From positions 186,001 through 250,000 of the forward strand of contig JAGQDJ010000018.1 of the NCBI GenBank assembly GCA_022885665.1: a stretch of 64,000 bases of DNA. Direction: 5' to 3'. Shown piece after piece: positions 9,186-17,073 of the stretch (positions are counted from its first letter, which is position 1; each line of letters begins with the position of its first letter). The DNA comes from Triops longicaudatus (Eukaryota > Arthropoda > Branchiopoda > Notostraca > Triopsidae). The position numbers and the translations under genes are program-made. The notes below the pieces were generated by a model, which was not told where the DNA came from, did no database searches, and saw only the letters and a list, made by a program, of their open reading frames with translations.

Positions 9186-10037
9186 ATGATTTCATTTAAA
9201 CTTTATCGAGAGCACGGAGCATTGAATAGCGGACCCGTATTTGATGCATTTGCAGCCGGAGTAACTCGCACTGGCAATTGTGTTGTTACTTCAAACGAAG
9301 ATGTTGCAGTAATATGGTCAGCACTATGGCATGGCAGAATGCTAGCAAACCAACAAGTGTATAATCAAATGCGACTACAAAATCGTCCAGTTATTATCCT
9401 CGAAGTTGGTAATTTAATAAGGGGTACTACTTGGAGAATTGGGATTAATCATATTAATCGTAATGGATATTTCGGAAATACTAATAATCTCGATCATAAT
9501 AGACCAGCAAAGCTAGGGATAACACTATATGATAATACAGCTCGTAATCGATCAATACTAATAACTGGTCAACACGAACGTAGTTTACAATGGCAAGGAC
9601 AACCAGCAACTCAAGCATGGATTAACAACTTAGTACATGATATCCGATTAGTATCTGACTTACCTATTATTTTTAGACCACATCCACGTGCCAGTTATGT
9701 ATCTATTAATAAATTATCAAATGTAATAATAGATCAACCAAAAAAATTAAATAATACATATGATGATTACAATTTTAATTATAACCATCATTGCATAATT
9801 AATTTTAATTCAGGGCCCGGAGTCCAGTCGGTTATACACGGAACACCGGTAGTTTGTGATATATCGAGTTTAGCATATCCAGTAAGTAATCAACTATCAG
9901 AACTTGATAATTTAGTAATTCCCAATCGAACTGAGTGGCTCACTCAACTATGTCATACTGAATGGAATATATCAGAAATTGCAAGCGGTATGCCACTGGC
10001 CCGTTTATTGTCAGAGTTAACTAATCAGATATGTTGA
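9186..10037 (+). CDS. Putative GT-B / capsule-synthesis-like transferase, paralogue 4
   Basis: 283 residues. LPIIFRPHPRASY and INFNSGPGVQSVIHGTPVVCD match the RPHPG and SxPGVxSVIxGxP blocks of paralogue 3. The N-terminal part differs (HGALNSGPVFDAFAAGV, VAVIWSALWHGRM). It is separated from the other three by the minus-strand block, so the cluster has been rearranged or extended. Confidence 0.5.
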   Translation: MISFKLYREHGALNSGPVFDAFAAGVTRTGNCVVTSNEDVAVIWSALWHGRMLANQQVYNQMRLQNRPVIILEVGNLIRGTTWRIGINHINRNGYFGNTNNLDHNRPAKLGITLYDNTARNRSILITGQHERSLQWQGQPATQAWINNLVHDIRLVSDLPIIFRPHPRASYVSINKLSNVIIDQPKKLNNTYDDYNFNYNHHCIINFNSGPGVQSVIHGTPVVCDISSLAYPVSNQLSELDNLVIPNRTEWLTQLCHTEWNISEIASGMPLARLLSELTNQIC

Positions 10038-10062
10038 CTTATGACACTATTTGCTATATAAT
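10034..10062 (+). promoter_or_regulatory. Consensus sigma70 promoter for a near-leaderless gene
   Basis: TTGACT (10034-10039), 17-nt spacer, TATAAT (10057-10062). The ATG at 10071 starts 8 nt after the -10 box, about where transcription should begin. Confidence 0.75.
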
Positions 10063-10070
10063 AATATACT

Positions 10071-11042
10071 ATGCAAATATCTGACATGCAACCTATTAAT
10101 CATAACACAAACTCTGCTTATATGTTTGTTGATTACGATACTGACGGCACTGACACCAACGACGTAATAATTTTCTGTCGGTATCCTGCGTATAAATCAC
10201 CTGGCATCAGAACAATTTTTACACCACTATTGCGATCGTATGATGCAATTGGATGGTGCCCAACTCGTCAACTATATAAACTCAGGGCATATAATATTAA
10301 TCCACATACATTACTTAATCTTGCAATTGATCATGAATTTGAGATACACGAGTCGGTGTATCATTTAATAAATGAAAGCTCTAATGCACATGCAACTGCT
10401 CGAACATTTATGCCATATGCGTTGACTACCGAGTCCGGAGTTGTGTTGAATAATGCACCAATCGATGCTGTTAATTATTTTAATGCTAACATTACTAATA
10501 ACATAGATTGTAATCAATTTTTAGCAAAAACAATGGGATATCCAGTATTACAACATGGAACATTGGCCACCTCATTTGATAAAGTAGTTTCGTCGTCGGC
10601 TAATATGTTTTGGACAACAACATCATCGACTATTTTTGATTTGTATAATCGACTACATTGTAAAATATGTATCGTAGTTGATCATATTGACAATTTCCAT
10701 CAATGGGTCTATAATTTTACAGACGCAAGTAAACAGCATAACATTACTCAGTCTAAAATAAAAGTATGTCACCGCGAACCAAATCCGTCATTATTTAATA
10801 CATGGATTGCAGATAATCAACACAATGGTAGTATGCAAGATGGTGATATTTTTATATTTGATAAAAAGCCTGCAAAGTGGATACACAAAGACCCAACTTT
10901 TATTAAAATTGTAGTATCTACTCGATGTTATCCCGATGTCGAATTAACAGCATCATCTTTTATCAAGACTCATCAATGCGTAATATTTTTATCGGATATT
11001 AAACCCACAATGCATCAGCACTCACAACTTGAAATAATTTAA
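10071..11042 (+). CDS. Hypothetical protein, possibly from a leaderless mRNA
   Basis: 323 residues, not recognised. No ribosome site precedes the ATG, and the promoter places the transcript start at or next to it; a second ATG at 10086 also lacks one. Features are an N-terminal NDVIIFCRYPAYKSPGIRT block, a Cys/His-containing middle, and DIFIFDKKPAKWIHKDP. It directly precedes uvsW, so a replication or repair role is conceivable but unproven. Confidence 0.65.
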   Translation: MQISDMQPINHNTNSAYMFVDYDTDGTDTNDVIIFCRYPAYKSPGIRTIFTPLLRSYDAIGWCPTRQLYKLRAYNINPHTLLNLAIDHEFEIHESVYHLINESSNAHATARTFMPYALTTESGVVLNNAPIDAVNYFNANITNNIDCNQFLAKTMGYPVLQHGTLATSFDKVVSSSANMFWTTTSSTIFDLYNRLHCKICIVVDHIDNFHQWVYNFTDASKQHNITQSKIKVCHREPNPSLFNTWIADNQHNGSMQDGDIFIFDKKPAKWIHKDPTFIKIVVSTRCYPDVELTASSFIKTHQCVIFLSDIKPTMHQHSQLEII

Positions 11043-11057
11043 CAGGCAACCAATTTA

Positions 11058-12587
11058 ATGAAAACATGCACTTTACATATATTAGATGAAGTTAATATAA
11101 AAATTACTGATCTAGATATATCAACACGTCGAAAAATTGTTAACAAACTAAAATACGAATTACCTTATGCTAGACATATGCCAGCTTACAAGCTTGGTAG
11201 ATGGGATGGTACTAAAACATTTTTTAGTATTAGCGGTCATGGGTACTTGGCACATTTAGATGTGATCTTACCAATAGTCGAAGCTGACGGATATTACATC
11301 GAAGTAGTTGATTTAAGAAATCCATCAAATCTATCATTTACTGCCATAGGCGAAAACTACTGGGCCGATCAAGGCAAAGTATGGCCTGCAGGTCATCCAA
11401 ATGCTGGAGATCCTATTGTGTTACGAAATTATCAATTCGACGTTGTTAACAAATTTTTAGAAACACCACAATCATTACAACAAGTAGCAACTGGTGCTGG
11501 AAAATGTCTTAGGGGTGACACACTAATAACTATTAATGTTGACGAAGATACGTATTTTGGTAAATTTGTAACTAATAAATTATCTACATATCCAAAACAT
11601 ATTAAAATTACAATTGGATTACTTGCTGAATATTTAGAATTATTTACAGGTAAATCGCTACTAAATTGTAAAGAAATTGATGTATCGGCATTTAACATTA
11701 CAGTGCCGGCAGTTAATGGAACACAACGGGTTAACTCCTTTATTAAAAAGGAAAAGTTACCTGGGGTTGAATTAACATTTAATACAATTGTTTTAGGCTG
11801 TGCGGCAAAGCATATATTTTGTAATAACGGAGTTGATGTATTTGCGGAAGATTTAAACGTCGGTGATGCAGTTGACACATATTATGGAGAGTTACGTGTA
11901 ACACATAAAACACAAGTCGATGCCGATACCTATTACGATATTGGTATTGATGCACCACATTTATATTATGACAGTAACGGCATTGTACATCATAACACAC
12001 TTACAACTGCAACTCTAAGTAAATTATGCGAGCCATATGGTCGAACAGTTGTAATTGTACCAAATAAAAGTTTAGTAGTACAAACAGAAGAAGATTACCA
12101 AAATCTTGGGCTTGATGTGGGAGTGTATTTTGGAGACCGTAAAGAATTAAACAAGACTCACACTATTTGCACTTGGCAAAGTTTAAATGTGCTTGATAAG
12201 AAAAATGCCGATAACGATGAAGCATTATCTGTTGCAGAATTTGCCGAAGGCGTAGTTGCAGTTATTGTTGATGAATGTTTTAGTGGAGATACGCTAATTG
12301 CTACTCCAAATGGCAAAACTGCAATTAAGGATTTAAAAGAGGGCGATATTGTTTTAAACTTATGCGAAAAAACGCAAATGTTTAAAGAAGATGTTGTAGT
12401 TAAAGTACATAAAAATCTAACTGACAGCCAAACTGAACAAATGCTTGAGTTGGAATTTGATAACAATCAAATTATTAAAGTAACAGCAAATCATAAATTT
12501 TTAACAACTGCTGGTTGGGTAAGAGCAGACGAATTAACTGAAGAATTAGAAATTATTAACATTGACACATATGAAATTAAAAAGTAA
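11058..12587 (+). CDS. uvsW: UvsW-type helicase, N-terminal half with one whole intein and the N-part of a split intein
   Basis: 509 residues. Residues 1-149 carry the UvsW N-terminal domain (YARHMPAYKLGRWDGTKTFF) and motif Q/I (LRNYQFDVVNKF, VATGAGK). Residues 150-313 are a mini-intein. The helicase resumes with TLTTATLSKL, motif Ia (VVIVPNKSL) and motif II up to VIVDE at residue 406. Residues 407-509 are the N-part of a second, split intein, ended by TAA at 12585. UvsW is an SF2 helicase that unwinds branched DNA and R-loops. A complete enzyme requires cis splicing of intein 1 and trans splicing with 12571-13407. Confidence 0.88.
   Translation: MKTCTLHILDEVNIKITDLDISTRRKIVNKLKYELPYARHMPAYKLGRWDGTKTFFSISGHGYLAHLDVILPIVEADGYYIEVVDLRNPSNLSFTAIGENYWADQGKVWPAGHPNAGDPIVLRNYQFDVVNKFLETPQSLQQVATGAGKCLRGDTLITINVDEDTYFGKFVTNKLSTYPKHIKITIGLLAEYLELFTGKSLLNCKEIDVSAFNITVPAVNGTQRVNSFIKKEKLPGVELTFNTIVLGCAAKHIFCNNGVDVFAEDLNVGDAVDTYYGELRVTHKTQVDADTYYDIGIDAPHLYYDSNGIVHHNTLTTATLSKLCEPYGRTVVIVPNKSLVVQTEEDYQNLGLDVGVYFGDRKELNKTHTICTWQSLNVLDKKNADNDEALSVAEFAEGVVAVIVDECFSGDTLIATPNGKTAIKDLKEGDIVLNLCEKTQMFKEDVVVKVHKNLTDSQTEQMLELEFDNNQIIKVTANHKFLTTAGWVRADELTEELEIINIDTYEIKK
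11505..11996 (+). other. Cis-splicing mini-intein inside Walker A of UvsW
   Basis: 164 residues from Cys150 (CLRGDTLITI block) to HHN before Thr314. The ends match intein rules: Cys1, block A GDTL, a VFAEDLNVGD-type region, and the C-terminal HHN|T junction. It has no room for a LAGLIDADG endonuclease. It interrupts GAGK|T, the ATP-binding loop. Confidence 0.85.
12276..12587 (+). other. Split intein, N-part (103 residues), in UvsW DECH box
   Basis: Starts at Cys407 with CFSGDTLIATPNGKTAIKDL, continues through block B (VTANHKFLTTAGWVRADEL) and stops at TAA without block F/G. The missing end is the first 35 residues of the overlapping next gene. The ratio 103/35 is the usual natural split. Confidence 0.87.
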
Positions 12588-12675
12588 AAAAGTAATAGAA
12601 ATGCCAAATGAAGTGTATAACCTTCATATTAAGCAAGATCATAATTACATTGCAAATAATGCAGTAGTATCAAAT
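12571..12675 (+). other. Split intein, C-part (35 residues)
   Basis: The peptide from ATG 12571 has EVYNLHIKQDHNYIANN (intein block F) and ends VVSN before Cys36, the +1 nucleophile. Overlaps the N-part by 17 nt in another frame. Confidence 0.87.
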
Positions 12676-13407
12676 TGTCATCAAGCTAAAGCTGATGTAT
12701 TATCTAAACTGTTAACCCAGAATTTTAAAAATTGTGCAATTAGATGGGGGTTAACTGGAACTATTCCTAAAGATGATATCGAATTCCAATCGTTATTATC
12801 AAGCATTGGCCCAGTTACTAATCATGTAACTGCACATGACTTGCAAACACAGGGTGTACTTGCCAACTTGCAAATTAATATTTTGCAAACAACTGATATT
12901 GAAGTATTCAAAAGTTATAAAGATGAATATGCCTTTTTAGTAACTAACCAGCGAAGAATTAAGTGGATTGCAGATCAAGTTAAAAATTTAGTATTAACTG
13001 GAAACACGTTAGTACTTATTAACAGGATCGACACCGGTGATCAGTTAAGGGAGTTATTACCAGATGCTGTATTTGTAAGTGGCAAAATGAAATTAACAGA
13101 TCGTAAAAATGAATACGATGAAATTAAAACAGCCGATAATAAAATTATTATTGCAACGTATGGTGTTGCCGCAGTGGGTATTAACATTCCCCGAATATTT
13201 AATCTAGTATTAATTGAACCAGGTAAAAGTTTTGTTAGGGTAATTCAGTCAATCGGTCGTGGTATTCGTAAAGCACATGATAAAGATTTTGTGCAAATTT
13301 GGGACATTACTAGTACCTGTAAATATGCAAAATCGCATCTAACGGCTCGTAAGAAATTTTACAAAGATGCAAAATATAACTTTACTATTTCAAAAGTTTC
13401 ATATTAA
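12571..13407 (+). CDS. uvsW: UvsW-type helicase, C-terminal half preceded by split-intein C-part
   Basis: 278 residues from ATG 12571 (a TTG at 12562 is also in frame). After the 35-residue intein part the helicase continues as CHQAKADVLSKLL, completing DE|CH (motif II). LRWGLTGTIP-like RWGLTGTIPKDD is motif III; LVLINRIDTGDQL, IIIATYGVAAVGINIPR and RVIQSIGRGIRK are motifs IV, V and VI. The two halves must be joined by trans splicing to make a working ATPase, as Walker A is on the other polypeptide. Confidence 0.87.
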   Translation: MKLKSKKVIEMPNEVYNLHIKQDHNYIANNAVVSNCHQAKADVLSKLLTQNFKNCAIRWGLTGTIPKDDIEFQSLLSSIGPVTNHVTAHDLQTQGVLANLQINILQTTDIEVFKSYKDEYAFLVTNQRRIKWIADQVKNLVLTGNTLVLINRIDTGDQLRELLPDAVFVSGKMKLTDRKNEYDEIKTADNKIIIATYGVAAVGINIPRIFNLVLIEPGKSFVRVIQSIGRGIRKAHDKDFVQIWDITSTCKYAKSHLTARKKFYKDAKYNFTISKVSY

Positions 13408-13420
13408 ATGTTAACATAAC

Positions 13421-13449
13421 TTGACATGTTTAATTAATAATGCTATAAT
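13421..13449 (+). promoter_or_regulatory. Consensus sigma70 promoter of the 13.5-16.6 kb operon
   Basis: TTGACA (13421-13426), 17-nt spacer, TATAAT (13444-13449). The leader to the first gene is about 80 nt. Confidence 0.8.
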
Positions 13450-13530
13450 GTTATATAGGTAAATGCTTAAAACATATCTAATAGTTATTTACAGTCTATT
13501 AGATTAACTATTGTTATTACCGACTGTATA

Positions 13531-14049
13531 TTGGAGATTAAAATTAAAATATTAACATTACAAAATAAATCGTTTGATCTAAGTGAGTTACCCGATGAAG
13601 TATCTGACGATATGCGATTTTCGGTGTTAGACAATTCAAATCCTGCTGAACCTGATTTCTTTTTCATGCCATTGATTTTTCTCGAATCGTTTAACAGTCC
13701 TGCAATTTTACTAAGAATTGGAGGATACGAAGTTCAAATGCCGCTTGACTGGAGTATTGTTATTGGCGATAAAGAATGCGGGTTAGATCCTGAAATTTTG
13801 CCATTAACATCAATTAATGAACGTGAGTTCGAAGCACTGATTTTTAATCCGTTATCTGGATTCAGAGCTGAACATTTTAAAATTGAAATTATAAACATAT
13901 TTCACGATGTTAGGTGGTACTTTCCTAAAATGAAAACTGGTCATTATTTAACAGTTCCGCTTGGTCCAAACGAATCCCCTCCGTGTGCATTTTTTGTTAA
14001 AGATGTGCCGCGTCAAAGTGAAGTTATTCGATTAGATAAATTAATATAA
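13531..14049 (+). CDS. Conserved-looking phage protein of unknown function
   Basis: 172 residues from TTG 13531. That start has no ribosome site upstream; GGAG at 13533-13536 instead fits an ATT start at 13543, giving a natural (M)KILTLQNKSFDL N-terminus. Notable segments are IGDKECGLDPEILPLTSINEREFEALIFNPLSGFRAEH and FHDVRWYFPKMKTGHYLTVPLG (shown here in pieces of one region), rich in aromatic residues. First gene after the operon promoter; function unknown. Confidence 0.7.
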   Translation: MEIKIKILTLQNKSFDLSELPDEVSDDMRFSVLDNSNPAEPDFFFMPLIFLESFNSPAILLRIGGYEVQMPLDWSIVIGDKECGLDPEILPLTSINEREFEALIFNPLSGFRAEHFKIEIINIFHDVRWYFPKMKTGHYLTVPLGPNESPPCAFFVKDVPRQSEVIRLDKLI

Positions 14050-14063
14050 TATAGGAAATTAAT

Positions 14064-14417
14064 ATGGCTAAATTTGGAAAAGTATGGGGAGAAACAGAAT
14101 TGCTGGAAGCTAATGGTGTATTAGAGTTTCATAGAATTGAAGCATCAGCAGGTGGTGTATGTAGTAAGCATACACACAAGTACAAGTGGAATGGATTTTT
14201 TGTCGAAAAGGGCAAACTAGTTATTCGTGTTTGGAAAAATAGTTATGATTTAGTTGATGAAACAATACTAACAGCTGGGCAATATACAAAAGTTGCACCA
14301 GGTGAATACCATCAGTTTGAAGCATTAGAAGATACAATTGCATTTGAATTATACTGGGCTGAATTTGATCACAACGATATTGAACGGGAATCGGTTGGAT
14401 TTGTATCTAAATCATAA
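14064..14417 (+). CDS. Cupin-domain protein
   Basis: 117 residues. CSKHTHKYKWNGFFVEKGK is cupin motif 1 (HxH...E) and GQYTKVAPGEYHQFEA is motif 2 (final His). The single barrel is the whole protein, like small phosphomannose-isomerase-type cupins. GGA precedes the ATG. The role in the operon is unknown; sugar or metal binding are options. Confidence 0.75.
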   Translation: MAKFGKVWGETELLEANGVLEFHRIEASAGGVCSKHTHKYKWNGFFVEKGKLVIRVWKNSYDLVDETILTAGQYTKVAPGEYHQFEALEDTIAFELYWAEFDHNDIERESVGFVSKS

Positions 14418-14427
14418 TGGAGATATA

Positions 14428-14694
14428 ATGATGGAACCAAAATGGCAAGTCAAAATAAATAACAGTCCCAGTGTATTATCGGCTCAGATGAATATACCTG
14501 ATAACTACATTCCCACAGCTAATTGTTCCACACTTGAACTAATTAGTACAACTGCGTGTATTAATCAACGTCGTGAAGAAATATTCTGGAAAGATGTTTG
14601 TGAGATGGCAAAGGAAGATCCATATTTGCAAGAGTTAATTAATCATGTTAAACTACATTACTATTTAAAAAAGGAACATAATGGGGAAAAATAA
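14428..14694 (+). CDS. Hypothetical protein
   Basis: 88 residues from the double ATG 14428/14431, with GGAG at 14419-14422. The frame is open further upstream but that would overlap the cupin gene. Contains a helical EIFWKDVCEMAKEDPYLQELINHVK region. Overlaps the next gene by 14 nt. Confidence 0.6.
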   Translation: MMEPKWQVKINNSPSVLSAQMNIPDNYIPTANCSTLELISTTACINQRREEIFWKDVCEMAKEDPYLQELINHVKLHYYLKKEHNGEK

Positions 14695-15160
14695 ACACGT
14701 TGACTTATTTACAGATATGATCCCGGCAGTCGATATGGGCATGCGAGAACTTTGGGATGCAGTGTCTGAAGACGGTCAAAAAGAAATTAAAGGTGATTTC
14801 TGGAATCTTAATAGATATATTAGTAATGTAAAATCATCAAATCGAGAATTACAAGAACATTATGTATTAACTACGAATGAATTTTATAACAAAAACTGGG
14901 CAGTGATTCAAAAACACCCCAAGCTAGTTTGGCAAACATTATGTTTATGTAGTCATGAAAGCAAAAAACCAATGTTTCACGAATGGTTATCATTAAAGCG
15001 TGAACGCAACAAAAAAGAAGAATTCCTTGCAACCCTTTTTCCGGATATGAAATTAGATGACATCACTACACTTGCAAACATCACCTCAACTGCTGACATT
15101 CGAGAATATTGTAAAGGACTTGGGTGGGAGAAAAAAGCAATTAATGCAATCAAATTTTAA
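14681..15160 (+). CDS. Hypothetical protein, possible clamp-loader small-subunit relative
   Basis: 159 residues. Size, operon position and the C-terminal FPDMKLDDITTLANITSTADIREYCKGLGW segment (two parts of one helical end) vaguely recall gp62-type clamp-loader subunits of T4-like phages. No decisive motif is visible, so the role is tentative. Confidence 0.55.
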   Translation: MGKNKHVDLFTDMIPAVDMGMRELWDAVSEDGQKEIKGDFWNLNRYISNVKSSNRELQEHYVLTTNEFYNKNWAVIQKHPKLVWQTLCLCSHESKKPMFHEWLSLKRERNKKEEFLATLFPDMKLDDITTLANITSTADIREYCKGLGWEKKAINAIKF

Positions 15161-15827
15161 ATGCGAGTTTTGTAATAAAAAATTTATTAAAGAAAGCACA
15201 ATGTTTGTTCATGTGTGTGAGCAAAAAAGAAGACACTTAGCAAAAAATGAAAAACATGTGCGTATGGGCATGTTGGCATTTAATAAATTTTATGAAATGA
15301 CGCAACATAGTACAAAAGCGAAAACATTTTCTGAGTTTTCGTCTAGTGCATTTTACACTGCATTTGTAAAGTTTGGAAGTTTTTTAGTTAATACATCTCC
15401 GATTTACCCAGAGCAGTTTATAGAATTTGTGATTAAAAGCGGAGTAAAACTAGATCATTGGTGCCGAGATGAGTTGTATGATCAGTACATCATGGAAACT
15501 ATTAAAAAAGAACCAGCCGATGGTGCTATACAACGCACACTTACTACTATGATTGAATGGGGCGATAAAAATAAACAACCATGGGAACAATATTTTCAAC
15601 AAGTATCTCACAGTAGACTAGTGCACGATATTAAAGAAGGTAAAATTAGTCCATGGATTATTTTAAATACCAAAGCTGGGAAAGCAGTTTTACAACATCT
15701 TAATGACGAGCAACTTACGCTAGTTAGTCCAGTTATTGATCCAATTTATTGGAAAAAGCAATTTAAAACGCATTTAGCAGATATGGCATTAGTGAACGAA
15801 GTAGTTAGCGGAGCAAACATATTATGA
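15144..15827 (+). CDS. Zinc-finger phage protein of unknown function
   Basis: 227 residues from ATG 15144, inside the end of the upstream gene. The N-terminus KCEFCNKKFIKESTMFVHVC is a C2H2-like finger (C-x2-C...H-x-C). The remainder has KLDHWCRDELYDQYI and a WEQYFQQVSHSRLVHDI helix. The finger suggests DNA or RNA binding, perhaps replication or transcription control; I recall similar proteins in marine T4-like phages but no function. Confidence 0.68.
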   Translation: MQSNFKCEFCNKKFIKESTMFVHVCEQKRRHLAKNEKHVRMGMLAFNKFYEMTQHSTKAKTFSEFSSSAFYTAFVKFGSFLVNTSPIYPEQFIEFVIKSGVKLDHWCRDELYDQYIMETIKKEPADGAIQRTLTTMIEWGDKNKQPWEQYFQQVSHSRLVHDIKEGKISPWIILNTKAGKAVLQHLNDEQLTLVSPVIDPIYWKKQFKTHLADMALVNEVVSGANIL

Positions 15828-16051
15828 AAAAACCAAAATTTAACATAGACGATATTGAAGAAATTGACGATATTGAAGAGGTAGTAATTTCTGGTGATCT
15901 TGAAATTTCAGTAGGGATCGATGAGGATGAAAATGTTATATATGTAAAATTTTCTGGGTTTTCTGAAACAGACAGCATTGCAGACTATGCACTATTTCTA
16001 GCTGATGTATTGCCATTACTAATTACAGGCGATAGCCCTACTATACACTAA
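15824..16051 (+). CDS. Small acidic hypothetical protein
   Basis: 75 residues, strongly acidic N-terminus (DDIEEIDDIEEVV). Starts in the 4-nt overlap ATGA of the zinc-finger gene and its stop overlaps the next ATG by one base (TAATG). Translationally coupled; function unknown. Confidence 0.6.
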   Translation: MKKPKFNIDDIEEIDDIEEVVISGDLEISVGIDEDENVIYVKFSGFSETDSIADYALFLADVLPLLITGDSPTIH

Positions 16052-16629
16052 TGGATATTGATATTGACTTTCCAAATCGGGCAACAGCATTGGCATTATT
16101 TGATCATGTTGTTGCAAGTAGGTATGAAAATTCAAAATTAGTTAAACACAATACCGGCGTGTATTTTCAACGCATGCCAATTGTCGCAGATAAAAATATA
16201 TCTGCAATTCCATACAACGAGTTAGACGAAACTACATTATTTAAAATTGATTTTTTAAATGTTAGTATCTATAATGGCGTCAGGGATGAAGAGCATTTGA
16301 TTTTGCTTATGAATCAAGAACCAATATGGGAATTACTTGAACAAGATGATTTTGTAAATTTATTATTTCATGTAAATGGTCATGGGAATATTTTACGAGA
16401 AATGAAGCCTAAGTCAGTAAGCCAACTGGCAGCAGTATTAGCAATGATTAGACCGGCAAAACGGTACTTGGTTGGAAAATCATGGAGTCAAGTAGACAAA
16501 GAAATTTGGACTAAACCAGTAACTGCCGAATATTATTGGAAAAAATCACATGCATATGCATATGCTACTACGGTAATTGTGCAAATGAACCTAATTTGCG
16601 AAAAAATTCAAGATGGATCCCCTACTTGA
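16051..16629 (+). CDS. Phage protein related to a DnaE/PolC-type polymerase segment (tentative)
   Basis: 192 residues. DIDIDFPNRATAL at the start, HNTGVYFQRMP, FKIDFLNVSIYNGV, LAAVLAMIRPAKRYL and a late KKSHAYAYATTVIVQMN echo short pieces of C-family polymerase alpha subunits, including the DxD-like start and the HAxAYA segment. It is far too short for a polymerase, so it may be a captured and repurposed domain. Last gene of the operon; a hairpin terminator follows. Confidence 0.5.
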   Translation: MDIDIDFPNRATALALFDHVVASRYENSKLVKHNTGVYFQRMPIVADKNISAIPYNELDETTLFKIDFLNVSIYNGVRDEEHLILLMNQEPIWELLEQDDFVNLLFHVNGHGNILREMKPKSVSQLAAVLAMIRPAKRYLVGKSWSQVDKEIWTKPVTAEYYWKKSHAYAYATTVIVQMNLICEKIQDGSPT

Positions 16630-16652
16630 GCAAACTACTGCTATTGCTCAAT

Positions 16653-16677
16653 AGTAATGCTATCTACTAGCATTACT
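16653..16677. terminator. Bidirectional hairpin between convergent genes
   Basis: AGTAATGCTA (16653-16662), loop TCTAC, TAGCATTACT (16668-16677). It lies between the plus operon end and the minus gene 16673-17044, overlapping the latter's stop codon region. Confidence 0.7.
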
Positions 16678-17044
16678 CTATTCTTCGTATTAATGTTATC
16701 GATTTACGCTTGACCCGTTTAACTAGCAAATTATTTAAGCTAGTAATAGGCCCAAGCATGACTTTAACATCTTTAGTTGAAAAGTTTTTTATAATATATT
16801 TAAAATTAGTAACTTCATGACGAAGAAAAATAGTTATGGGGATCTGTCGATTTGATTCCCACCACCATATTTCTCCTAGTTCTAAAAATCGTTGCTTTTC
16901 CGGTTCAGTCTTGATCAACGAATAGTCGTAAAAGCTAGTAATCTGGGCATCTTGATTTATAATGATGCCAACGTATTCTCGTTCGACGTGTGTTAACACC
17001 GAAATAAACGGAAAGTTTTCTTGTATGTTATGTGTTATACGCAT
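16673..17044 (-). CDS. Conserved-looking phage protein
   Basis: 123 residues. YVGIIINQDAQITSFYDY, LELGEIWWWESNRQIPITIF and KDVKVMLGPITSLNNLL give a clear, well-conserved look; I recall such proteins in T4-like phages, without a function. Basic C-terminus. It stands alone on the minus strand between two plus-strand units. Confidence 0.68.
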   Translation of the reverse strand: MRITHNIQENFPFISVLTHVEREYVGIIINQDAQITSFYDYSLIKTEPEKQRFLELGEIWWWESNRQIPITIFLRHEVTNFKYIIKNFSTKDVKVMLGPITSLNNLLVKRVKRKSITLIRRIE

Positions 17045-17045
17045 A

Positions 17046-17053
17046 GGTAAATA
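17046..17053 (+). promoter_or_regulatory. T4-late-like promoter element GGTAAATA
   Basis: Located 20 nt before the ATG at 17074 of a probable virion gene, the place expected for a late promoter. Confidence 0.5.
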
Positions 17054-17073
17054 ATAAAAAGGTCCCTTATATT

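Noticed and set aside
11432..11878. Minus-strand frames within uvsW (also 12158-12466)
   Set aside because: Shadows of the intein-containing helicase gene without start signals.
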